From Streptomyces sp. NBC_01669 (GTDB taxonomy: Bacteria; Actinomycetota; Actinomycetes; Streptomycetales; Streptomycetaceae): DNA of 64,000 nt. Made by a program: the position numbers and the translations under genes. Of the stretch, positions 50,546-58,206 are shown in pieces. The first letter of the stretch is position 1; each line of letters starts with the position of its first letter. Under the pieces are notes generated by a model. That model was not told where the DNA came from. It saw only the letters and a program-made list of their open reading frames with translations, and did not search any database. Location: contig NZ_JAPEQG010000001.1 of assembly GCF_026339735.1 (NCBI RefSeq), positions 4,774,001-4,838,000 of the forward strand. Direction: 5' to 3'.

Positions 50546-52330
50546 ATGCATCGGTACAGGTCCCACACCTGCGGCGAGCTCCGCGCCTCTGACGTCGGCA
50601 CCGACGTCCGGCTGAGCGGCTGGCTGCACAATCGCCGAGACCTGGGCGGCATCCTCTTCATCGATCTGCGCGACCACTACGGTCTGGTGCAGCTCGTCGC
50701 CCGCCCCGGCACGCCCGGCAACGAAGCCCTGTCGAAGCTCACCAAGGAGACCGTCGTCCGGATCGACGGCAAGGTCTCCGCGCGCGGCGCCGACAACGTC
50801 AACCCGGAGCTCCCGACCGGCGAGATCGAGATCGAGGTCGCCGAGGTCGAGGTGCTCGGCGAGGCTGCCCCGCTGCCCTTCACGATCAACACCGAGGACG
50901 GGGTCAACGAGGAGCGGCGCCTGGAGTACCGCTTCCTCGACCTGCGCCGCGAGCGCATGCACCGCAACATCATGCTGCGCTCCGCCGTCATCGCCTCGAT
51001 CCGCTCGAAGATGGTGGCCCTCGGCTTCAACGAGATGGCGACCCCGATCCTCACCGCGACCTCCCCCGAGGGCGCCCGTGACTTCGTCGTCCCGTCCCGG
51101 CTGAACCCCGGCAAGTTCTACGCGCTGCCGCAGGCCCCGCAGCAGTTCAAGCAGCTGCTGATGATCTCCGGCTTCGACCGCTACTTCCAGATCGCGCCGT
51201 GCTTCCGCGACGAGGACGCCCGCGCCGACCGCTCCCCCGGCGAGTTCTACCAGCTCGACGTCGAGATGTCGTTCGTCGAGCAGGAGGACGTCTTCCAGCC
51301 GATCGAGAAGCTGATGACCGAGCTCTTCGAGGAGTTCGGCAACGGCCGCCACGTCACGTCGCCGTTCCCGCGGATCCCGTTCCGCGAGTCGATGCTGAAG
51401 TACGGCAACGACAAGCCGGACCTGCGCGCCAAGCTGGAGCTCGTCGACATCTCCGACGTCTTCGCGGACTCGGAGTTCAAGGCGTTCGCCGGCAAGCACG
51501 TCCGCGCCCTTCCGGTGCCGGACACCGCGGGCCAGTCCCGCAAGTTCTTCGACGGTCTGGGTGAGTACGCCGTCGAGCACGGTGCCAAGGGTCTCGCCTG
51601 GGTCCGCGTCGGCGAGGACGGCACCCTCGCCGGTCCGATCGCCAAGTTCCTCACCGAGGCGGACATCAAGACCCTCACCGAGCGCCTGTCGCTCGTTCCG
51701 GGCCACGCCGTCTTCTTCGGCGCCGGTGAGTTCGACGAGGTTTCCAAGATCATGTCGGCCGTCCGCGTCGAGGCCGCCAAGCGCGCCGGCCACTTCGAGG
51801 AGGGCGTCTTCCGGTTCTGCTGGATCGTCGACTTCCCGATGTACGAGAAGGACGAGGAGACCGGCAAGATCGACTTCTCGCACAACCCGTTCTCCATGCC
51901 CCAGGGCGGCCTGGAGGACCTGGAGGCGAAGGACCCGCTGGACATCCTCGCCTGGCAGTACGACATCGTCTGCAACGGCATCGAGCTGTCCTCCGGCGCC
52001 ATCCGTAACCACGAGCCCGAGCTGATGCTCAAGGCGTTCGAGATCGCCGGTTACGACCGCGAGACCGTCGAGCACGAGTTCGCGGGCATGCTCCGCGCGT
52101 TCCGTCTCGGCGCCCCGCCGCACGGTGGCATCGCCCCCGGCGTCGACCGCATCGTGATGCTGCTGGCCGACGAGCCGAACATCCGCGAGACGATCGCCTT
52201 CCCGCTCAACGGCAACGCGCAGGACCTGATGATGGGCGCGCCCACCGAGCTGGACGAGGGTCGTCTGCGTGAGCTGAACATCCAGCTGCGCAAGCCGGTC
52301 GCGGCGGCGAAGGACAAGACCGAGAAGTAG
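50546..52330 (+). CDS. aspS: Aspartyl-tRNA synthetase
   Basis: Class II synthetase (594 aa) charging tRNA-Asp. The N-terminal OB-fold anticodon-binding domain starts MHRYRSHTCGELRASDVG. The catalytic motifs include YRFLDLRRERMHRN (motif 1 region), CFRDEDARADRSPGEFYQLD (motif 2) and GAPPHGGIAPGVDRIVMLL (motif 3). A bacterial GAD insertion (about 300-400) is present. The ATG at 50546 begins the conserved sequence. Many actinobacteria lack AsnRS and use a relaxed AspRS with GatCAB; whether this one is relaxed cannot be decided by eye. A strong hairpin containing a parS-like site follows. Confidence 0.97.
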   Translation: MHRYRSHTCGELRASDVGTDVRLSGWLHNRRDLGGILFIDLRDHYGLVQLVARPGTPGNEALSKLTKETVVRIDGKVSARGADNVNPELPTGEIEIEVAEVEVLGEAAPLPFTINTEDGVNEERRLEYRFLDLRRERMHRNIMLRSAVIASIRSKMVALGFNEMATPILTATSPEGARDFVVPSRLNPGKFYALPQAPQQFKQLLMISGFDRYFQIAPCFRDEDARADRSPGEFYQLDVEMSFVEQEDVFQPIEKLMTELFEEFGNGRHVTSPFPRIPFRESMLKYGNDKPDLRAKLELVDISDVFADSEFKAFAGKHVRALPVPDTAGQSRKFFDGLGEYAVEHGAKGLAWVRVGEDGTLAGPIAKFLTEADIKTLTERLSLVPGHAVFFGAGEFDEVSKIMSAVRVEAAKRAGHFEEGVFRFCWIVDFPMYEKDEETGKIDFSHNPFSMPQGGLEDLEAKDPLDILAWQYDIVCNGIELSSGAIRNHEPELMLKAFEIAGYDRETVEHEFAGMLRAFRLGAPPHGGIAPGVDRIVMLLADEPNIRETIAFPLNGNAQDLMMGAPTELDEGRLRELNIQLRKPVAAAKDKTEK

Positions 52331-52360
52331 ACCGGTCCCGGACCACCGAGGACCGCTTCC

Positions 52361-52374
52361 GTTCCACGTGAAAC
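52361..52374. other. parS: parS-like site, 13/14 match, within the aspS terminator
   Basis: GTTCCACGTGAAAC differs from the Streptomyces parS consensus by one base (T to C at position 4). Its right half overlaps the left arm of the aspS terminator stem at 52367-52385. The third parS-type sequence of the window. Confidence 0.7.
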
Positions 52375-52407
52375 AGCCCCCGGCCACCGGCCGGGGGCTG
52401 TTTCACG
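52367..52407 (+). terminator. Intrinsic terminator of aspS, 19-bp perfect stem
   Basis: Arms 52367-52385 and 52389-52407 are perfectly complementary with a 3-nt loop (ACC). The outer bases of both arms are the CGTGAAAC/GTTTCACG halves of a parS-like sequence. It lies 36 bp after the aspS stop. Confidence 0.88.
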
Positions 52408-52492
52408 TTCTGCCCCTGGTGGACCGTCCTGCACAGCAACGCACAGCTCACACACACGCCCCTGCCAGCTCCCCTGCCTAGCCTCACTCTCC

Positions 52493-53434
52493 ATGACAGA
52501 GACTCAGGGACCTGCACACAAGAAGGACATGACGCGTCGCCGGGCGGTCCTCGCCGGTGGTGCGGCCATCATCGCCGCCGGTGTCGGGGCGGGCGTCGTC
52601 GCCAGCGCCTCGGCCGACGAGACCACGAGCAGCGGCACCGGGAAGAAGTCCGCCGGCGGGCAGGGCGAGGAGTGCTACCGCCTGACCTCGGAGACCACCG
52701 AGGGGCCGTACTACATCGACGCCGACAAGATCAGGAAGGACATCACCGAGGACAAGGAGGGCATCCCGATGACCCTCCGTCTCAAGGTGATCGACTCGGA
52801 CACCTGTAAGCCGCTGAAGCACGCGGCCGTCGACATCTGGCACTGCGATGCGCTGGGCCTCTACTCCGGTTACGAGTCCATGAGCTCGGGCGGCCCCGGC
52901 GGGGGCGGCACCCCGCCGAGCGGCGCTCCGACGGATGCCCCGACCGGCGTTCCCACTGACGCCCCGACCGGCACGCCCCCGTCCGGAGGTCCCGGTGGCG
53001 GTGGCGGCGGGCACTCGGAGCCCACCGACGACAAGCGCTACCTGCGGGGCACCCAGCTCACCGACAAGCACGGGTACGTGGAGTTCAAGACGATCTTCCC
53101 GGGCTGGTACCAGGGCCGCTGTGTGCACATCCACACCAAGGTCCACGTCGGCGGCAAGATGACCGACGCCGGGTACGAGGGCGGGCGCACCTGTCACACC
53201 GGTCAGTTCTTCTTCGCGGAGTCCGCGGTGCTCGACTCGGCGAAGGTCGCGCCGTACTCGACCAGCACGACCACGCGTACGACCCTCACCGAGGACACGA
53301 TCTACGACCAGAGCGGTGTCACGGGCGGGCTGATGAAGCTCTCGTACCGCAAGAACCACATGGCGCGTGGCGTTGTCGGCTCGATCACGATGGGTGTGGA
53401 CCCGGACGAGACGCACGACGGCACAGACCTCTGA
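52493..53434 (+). CDS. Exported intradiol dioxygenase-like protein
   Basis: A 313-residue protein with a Tat-type signal (RRRAVLAGGAAIIAAG) and an intradiol ring-cleavage dioxygenase fold. Iron ligands expected in the family are visible: Tyr in EGPYYID, Tyr in the FPGWYQGRCVHIH stretch and the two His of VHIHTKV. A Gly/Pro/Thr-rich insertion (about residues 130-178, PTDAPTG-type repeats) interrupts the domain after WHCDALGLYSGYE. Secreted actinobacterial members cleave catechol-like aromatics, perhaps from lignin. The ATG at 52493 is followed by a second Met (MTRRRA) that would also give a complete Tat signal. Confidence 0.85.
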   Translation: MTETQGPAHKKDMTRRRAVLAGGAAIIAAGVGAGVVASASADETTSSGTGKKSAGGQGEECYRLTSETTEGPYYIDADKIRKDITEDKEGIPMTLRLKVIDSDTCKPLKHAAVDIWHCDALGLYSGYESMSSGGPGGGGTPPSGAPTDAPTGVPTDAPTGTPPSGGPGGGGGGHSEPTDDKRYLRGTQLTDKHGYVEFKTIFPGWYQGRCVHIHTKVHVGGKMTDAGYEGGRTCHTGQFFFAESAVLDSAKVAPYSTSTTTRTTLTEDTIYDQSGVTGGLMKLSYRKNHMARGVVGSITMGVDPDETHDGTDL

Positions 53435-53463
53435 CTCTCCGTTCCTCCGCGGAGTGGAAGGAC

Positions 53464-53494
53464 CCGGAACCGGCTCGACAGGGCACGGTTCCGG
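53464..53494 (+). terminator. Hairpin after intradiol dioxygenase gene
   Basis: Arms CCGGAACCG (53464-53472) and CGGTTCCGG (53486-53494) give a 9-bp stem with a 13-nt loop, 30 bp past the stop. The remaining 190 bp before the L,D-transpeptidase gene hold no other obvious feature. Confidence 0.65.
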
Positions 53495-53687
53495 ACCCTT
53501 CCGTGCCTGTGCGGCGGCATCTCAACAGCGGGACACGCCCGCGGCGACAGAGACAACCTGATCGGGTGCGGCCGGATGGCCGCTTTGTCTGATTAATCGG
53601 GATCGGAGTCGGCAAAGACTGGCTCGGGGACTTTGGCGCGGGGACTCGCCTCCGCCGCCTTCGATACCGCCCCCTAGGAGAGCCCCC

Positions 53688-54494
53688 GTGCCCGAACGTG
53701 TGTCACGTCCACGCAGGTGCAGACGTCCGCCGTACGCCGTCTGCGCCGCACTGTTCCTCGTGTTGACCGGGTGCGGTGCCTCAGGCACCGCACCCGCCGC
53801 TGTCTCCAGCGACGGCTCCCGCGCCCCCGCATCCCCCAGTACCTCCGGTGCGGCGGGCCCGGTTGCCGCCGCCCGTGGACCGGCCGCCCCCACGCGTCCT
53901 CGCGAGATCCAGTTGCTGGGGCCGGGGATCAGGTCGGCGATTCCGGCCGATTCCCTGCAGGCGCTGGTCGTCACCGGGGACTCACCCGACTCCAGCCTGG
54001 CCACCGCCGTCCTCTACACCCGCGAGGACTCCATGGCGGGCTGGCAGCCGGCCCTGGGCCCGTGGCCCGCCCACAACGCCCTGAAGGGCTGGACCGACGA
54101 GCACCGGGCGGGTGACCTCCGGACCCCCATCGGGGTCTACGGGCTGACGGCCGCGGGCGGTCTGCTCGCCGCCCCGGGCACCGCGTTCCCGTACGAGCGG
54201 AACCCGCTCTTCAACGTCAGCGGAGAAGGGTTCCAGGGGGACTCCCTGGAGGGGTCCTTCGACTACGTCATCGCCATCGACTACAACCGCATTCCCGGCG
54301 CCTCCCCGCTGGACCCGACCCGCCCGCTCGGCGAGGAGCGGGGCGGCGGCATCTGGCTCCATGTCGACCACGGCGGACCGACCCAGGGCTGCATCTCGCT
54401 CCCCGCTGACCGGATGAGGGAACTGCTGCGCGCCCTCGACCCGGCCAAGGTGCCGGTGGTCGTGATGGGCGACGCTGCGGCCCTGGCCCGCTGA
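53688..54494 (+). CDS. L,D-transpeptidase (YkuD) lipoprotein
   Basis: A 268-residue exported lipoprotein. A basic N-terminus (RVSRPRRCRRPP), hydrophobic stretch and lipobox LTGC at about residues 27-30 are followed by an Ala/Pro/Ser linker. A YkuD domain follows with active-site HVDHGGPTQGCISLP containing the His and catalytic Cys. It would form 3-3 crosslinks, or attach proteins to peptidoglycan, at the outer membrane face. GTG 53688 follows TAGGAGAG. It is convergent with metG and shares a hairpin terminator with it. Confidence 0.88.
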   Translation: MPERVSRPRRCRRPPYAVCAALFLVLTGCGASGTAPAAVSSDGSRAPASPSTSGAAGPVAAARGPAAPTRPREIQLLGPGIRSAIPADSLQALVVTGDSPDSSLATAVLYTREDSMAGWQPALGPWPAHNALKGWTDEHRAGDLRTPIGVYGLTAAGGLLAAPGTAFPYERNPLFNVSGEGFQGDSLEGSFDYVIAIDYNRIPGASPLDPTRPLGEERGGGIWLHVDHGGPTQGCISLPADRMRELLRALDPAKVPVVVMGDAAALAR

Positions 54495-54526
54495 TGACCT
54501 CAGGCACCCGAGGAGCCCGCATGCGC

Positions 54527-54560
54527 GAGGGGCCCGCACCGTCACCGGTCCGGGCCCCTC
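54527..54560. terminator. Shared terminator of L,D-transpeptidase and metG
   Basis: GAGGGGCCCG (54527-54536) pairs with CGGGCCCCTC (54551-54560), a 10-bp stem between the two convergent genes. Confidence 0.75.
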
Positions 54561-54576
54561 TGCTGCGTCGCGAGAC

Positions 54577-56181
54577 CTACGCGGGCTTCTCCTCCAGGCG
54601 CGGGAACAGCACCGCACCCTTCGTCACCGTCGCGCCCGCCGGCAGCCGGCCCCAGTCGCCCGCGTCCTGCACGAGCTGGTCGGGCAGAGCGCCCAGGGAC
54701 GCCTCGGCGCCGAGGGACTCCCACAGCTTCTGCGAGGTCTCCGGCATCACCGGGTTCAGCAGGACCGCGACACCGCGCAGTGCCTCGGCGGCCGTGTACA
54801 GGATCGTCGCGAGGCGGGCCCGGCCCTCGGGGGACTCGTCCTTGGCGACCTTCCACGGCTCCTGCTCCGTGATGTAGCCGTTGACCTGCTTCACGAAGTC
54901 GAAGATCGCCAGGATGCCGGCCTGGAAGTCCAGCTCCTCGCCGATCTTCCGGTCGGCCGTGGCGGCGGCCTTCGCGAGGCCCTCCTGGACGGCCTTCTCG
55001 GCCTCACCGGCGGCCGTGGCCTCCGGCAGCGCCCCGCCGAAGTACTTGCCGACCATGGCGGCGACGCGCGAGGCGAGGTTGCCGTAGTCGTTGGCGAGCT
55101 CGGAGGTGTAGCGGGCGGTGAAGTCCTCCCAGGAGAACGAGCCGTCGCTGCCGAACGCGATCGCCCGCAGGAAGTACCAGCGGTACGCGTCCACACCGAA
55201 GTGCGAGGTCAGGTCCTGCGGCTTGATGCCGGTCAGGTTCGACTTCGACATCTTCTCGCCGCCGACCATCAGCCAGCCGTTTGCCGCGACCCTGCCGGGC
55301 AGCGGCAGACCCTGCGCCATCAGCATCGCGGGCCAGATGACGGCGTGGAAGCGGAGGATGTCCTTGCCGACCAGGTGCACATTGGCCGGGAACGTCTCGT
55401 CGAACTTCTCCTGGTTGGCGCCGTAGCCGACCGCCGTCGCGTAGTTGAGCAGCGCGTCGACCCACACGTAGATGACGTGCTTCTCGTCCCACGGCACCGG
55501 GACGCCCCAGTCGAAGGTCGAGCGCGAGATCGACAGGTCCTGCAGGCCCTGCCTGACGAAGTTCACGACCTCGTTGCGGGCGGACTCGGGCTGGATGAAG
55601 CCGGGGTTGTTCGCGTAGAACTCCAGCAGCCTCGGACCGTACTCGCTCAGCTTGAAGAAGTAGTTCTCCTCCTTGAGGATCTCCACCGGCTTCTTGTGGA
55701 CCGCGCACAGTTTCGTGCCGTCCTCCGCCTCGATGAGGTCGCCGGGGAGCTTGTACTCCTCGCAGCCCACGCAGTACGGGCCTTCGTACCCGCCCTTGTA
55801 GATCTCGTCCTTGTCGTACAGGTCCTGCACGAACTCCTGCACCCGGTCGGTGTGCCGCTTCTCCGTCGTCCGGATGAAGTCGTCGTTCGCGATGTTCAGG
55901 TGCTCCCAGAGGGGCTTCCAGGCCTCCTCGACGAGCTTGTCGCACCATTCCTGCGGGGTGACGTTGTTCGCCTCGGCAGTGCGCATGATCTTCTGACCGT
56001 GCTCGTCCGTGCCGGTGAGGTACCACACCTTCTCGCCGCGCTGGCGGTGCCAGCGGGAGAGCACGTCGCCTGCGACGGTCGTGTAGGCGTGGCCCAGGTG
56101 AGGAGCGTCGTTGACGTAGTAAATGGGGGTCGAGACGTAGTACGCCGTCGCCCCCTGCTTCTCGGATCCAGTGGCCGCCAT
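54577..56181 (-). CDS. metG: Methionyl-tRNA synthetase
   Basis: Class I synthetase (534 aa). The HIGH-type motif is HLGH in NDAPHLGHAYTTVAGD, the KMSKS motif is intact in GGEKMSKSNLTG and Cys pairs of the zinc knuckle are in YCVGCEEYKLPGD. It lacks the C-terminal EMAP-like dimerisation domain, as is usual for short bacterial enzymes. The ATG at 56181 (MAATGSEKQG) is preferred over the longer frame because similarity starts here. It is divergent from the two-component system. Confidence 0.97.
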   Translation of the reverse strand: MAATGSEKQGATAYYVSTPIYYVNDAPHLGHAYTTVAGDVLSRWHRQRGEKVWYLTGTDEHGQKIMRTAEANNVTPQEWCDKLVEEAWKPLWEHLNIANDDFIRTTEKRHTDRVQEFVQDLYDKDEIYKGGYEGPYCVGCEEYKLPGDLIEAEDGTKLCAVHKKPVEILKEENYFFKLSEYGPRLLEFYANNPGFIQPESARNEVVNFVRQGLQDLSISRSTFDWGVPVPWDEKHVIYVWVDALLNYATAVGYGANQEKFDETFPANVHLVGKDILRFHAVIWPAMLMAQGLPLPGRVAANGWLMVGGEKMSKSNLTGIKPQDLTSHFGVDAYRWYFLRAIAFGSDGSFSWEDFTARYTSELANDYGNLASRVAAMVGKYFGGALPEATAAGEAEKAVQEGLAKAAATADRKIGEELDFQAGILAIFDFVKQVNGYITEQEPWKVAKDESPEGRARLATILYTAAEALRGVAVLLNPVMPETSQKLWESLGAEASLGALPDQLVQDAGDWGRLPAGATVTKGAVLFPRLEEKPA

Positions 56182-56329
56182 GGTCGAAATCCTAACGGCC
56201 CGAGGGTGATCCACTCACACCGATAACGGGCGCCCGGTCGGTGGAGACCTTTGCGAAACATGCCTTCCGGTAGCAATGTCCCATCCTGGGAGGGAGTGGA
56301 CACGCATGTACGAGGCAGGGGACATCACG

Positions 56330-56983
56330 ATGCGGGTACTGGTCGCCGAGGACGAGGAGATCCTTGCGGAACTCGTCGCCACCGGTCTGCGGCGGGCGGG
56401 GTTCGCCGTCGACACCGTCTACAGCGGGGACGCGGCCGTCGCCTACCTGGGGCTCCACGACTACGACGTCGTCGTGCTCGACCGTGATCTGCCCCGGGTG
56501 CACGGTGACGACGTGGCGCGCGGACTCGTCGCCTCCGGCTCGCGCACCCGGATCCTGATGCTCACCGCTGCCGGTTCCATGGAGGACCGCGTCTCGGGTC
56601 TCGACCTCGGCGCGGACGACTATCTGGGCAAGCCCTTCGAGTTCCCGGAGCTGGTGTCGCGGGTACGGGCGCTGCGGCGGCGCAGTGCCCGGTCCGTGCC
56701 GCCGCAGCTGCAGCGGCACGGCGTGCGGCTCGATTCCGTACGGCGCACCGCGTCCCGCGACGGCCGGGACCTGGACCTCTCGCCGAAGGAGTTCACCGTG
56801 CTGCAGCTGCTGCTGGAGGCGGACGGCGGGACGGTCAGCGCGGAGGAGCTCCTGGAGCGCGCCTGGGACGCCAACGCCGACCCGTTCACCGGCGCCGTCC
56901 GCGTCTGCATGAGCAAGCTGCGCGGGAAGCTCGGGGAGCCCGCCCTGATCCGTACGGTGCAGGGCGTGGGGTACGCCCTGTGA
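56330..56983 (+). CDS. OmpR-family response regulator
   Basis: A 217-residue regulator: receiver (MRVLVAEDEEILAELV, phospho-acceptor Asp in VVVLDRDLPR near residue 51, conserved Lys in DYLGKPFEFPEL) and a winged-helix DNA-binding domain (DLDLSPKEFTVLQLLLEADGG to VRVCMSKLRGKLG). The ATG at 56330 has AGGGGA 7 bp upstream; an ATG at 56306 with GGGAGGG upstream would add 8 residues and is also credible. Its stop overlaps the histidine kinase start as GTGA, so they are a coupled pair. Confidence 0.92.
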   Translation: MRVLVAEDEEILAELVATGLRRAGFAVDTVYSGDAAVAYLGLHDYDVVVLDRDLPRVHGDDVARGLVASGSRTRILMLTAAGSMEDRVSGLDLGADDYLGKPFEFPELVSRVRALRRRSARSVPPQLQRHGVRLDSVRRTASRDGRDLDLSPKEFTVLQLLLEADGGTVSAEELLERAWDANADPFTGAVRVCMSKLRGKLGEPALIRTVQGVGYAL

Positions 56984-58206
56984 AGCGACCGTGGGCCGTC
57001 CGGCACGCCACGATCCGGACGCGGATCGCGCTCGTGTACGGCGGGGTGTTCCTGGTCCTCGGGACCGCGCTGCTCGCCACCGTCAACCTTGCCTCCCGCG
57101 CCGGTACGGACTCTCAGGCCCGCGCGATCGCCGCCACCGCCGCCGTCATTCAGCCGGGTTACGCGGTGAACGGTCCGCTCATCACCCGGCGGAGCCTCGG
57201 CCCGCCCACCGTCTACGACCTCACCGACCATGTCAGCGACGCGGCCGGCCACCAGCTGCTGATCTGGTCCGCGGCCGCGCTGCTCGTGATGACGGCGTGC
57301 GCGGTCGGGGTGGGCTGGTGGACCGCGGGGCGGGTGCTGCGGCCCGTCCACGCGATGACCGCGAAGGCGCGCCGCCTCTCCGAGCACACGCTGCACGAAC
57401 GGATCGCGTCGAGCGGACCCGACGACGAGCTGAAGGAGCTCGGCGACACGCTGGACGCGCTGCTGGCCCGGCTGCAGAAGGCCTTCGACAGCCAGCGGCG
57501 GTTCATCGCCAACGCCTCGCACGAGCTGCGGACACCGCTGGCCACCCAGCGGGCCGCGATCCAGATCGGACTGGACGACCCGACCCCTGAGGATCTTGTA
57601 CGGACCCGGGAGACGCTCCTCGACAACAACCGGCGCAGCGAGCGGCTCATCGAGGGTCTGCTGGTGCTGGCGCGCAGCGAGCGGGGGCTCGCGGCGGGCG
57701 AGCGGGACACGGTCGATCTCGCGCAGGTGGTGGCGGAGGAGGCGGCCCGGTATCCGGGTGTGCGGGTCTCCGCGCAGCCGTGCGGGGTACGGGGGAACCG
57801 GCTGCTGCTGGCCCAGCTGGTGGCCAACCTGCTGGCCAACGCGGTGACGTACAACGTGCCGGACGGGACGGTGGAGGTGTCCCTCGCGCGGGGCGGGGCC
57901 GGTGAGGGGGTCCTGGAGGTGAGCAACACCGGGCCGGTGGTGGCGGAGGCGGACATCCCGGGGTTCTTCGAGCCGTTCCGGCGGGGCGAGGGCCGCGACC
58001 GGATGGGGCCGGGCTCCGGACTCGGTCTTTCGATCGTGCGTTCCATAGCGATGGCGCACGACGGTACGGTCACGGCGGCGCCGCGCCCCGGGGGCGGGCT
58101 CGCCGTGACCGTACGTCTGCCGGTCGAACTGCCTGGTCAGCCCTTGTCGGCGGCGGTCTCGCGGGCGGCGAGCCAGGCGGGGAGCGCGGCGATCAGCTCC
58201 TGGTAG
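56980..58206 (+). CDS. Sensor histidine kinase
   Basis: Membrane kinase (408 aa). The first helix (ALVYGGVFLVLGTALLATV), an 80-residue external loop, the second helix (LLIWSAAALLVMTACAVGVGWW) and a HAMP segment (RVLRPVHAMTAKARRLSEHTL) lead to a HisKA box with FIANASHELRTPLATQ. An HATPase domain follows (LANLLANAVTYN N-box, GSGLGLSIVRSIAMAH). It starts GTG 56980 inside the response-regulator stop. Its last 23 codons run antisense into the vWA gene by 70 bp. The signal sensed is unknown. Confidence 0.91.
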   Translation: MKRPWAVRHATIRTRIALVYGGVFLVLGTALLATVNLASRAGTDSQARAIAATAAVIQPGYAVNGPLITRRSLGPPTVYDLTDHVSDAAGHQLLIWSAAALLVMTACAVGVGWWTAGRVLRPVHAMTAKARRLSEHTLHERIASSGPDDELKELGDTLDALLARLQKAFDSQRRFIANASHELRTPLATQRAAIQIGLDDPTPEDLVRTRETLLDNNRRSERLIEGLLVLARSERGLAAGERDTVDLAQVVAEEAARYPGVRVSAQPCGVRGNRLLLAQLVANLLANAVTYNVPDGTVEVSLARGGAGEGVLEVSNTGPVVAEADIPGFFEPFRRGEGRDRMGPGSGLGLSIVRSIAMAHDGTVTAAPRPGGGLAVTVRLPVELPGQPLSAAVSRAASQAGSAAISSW

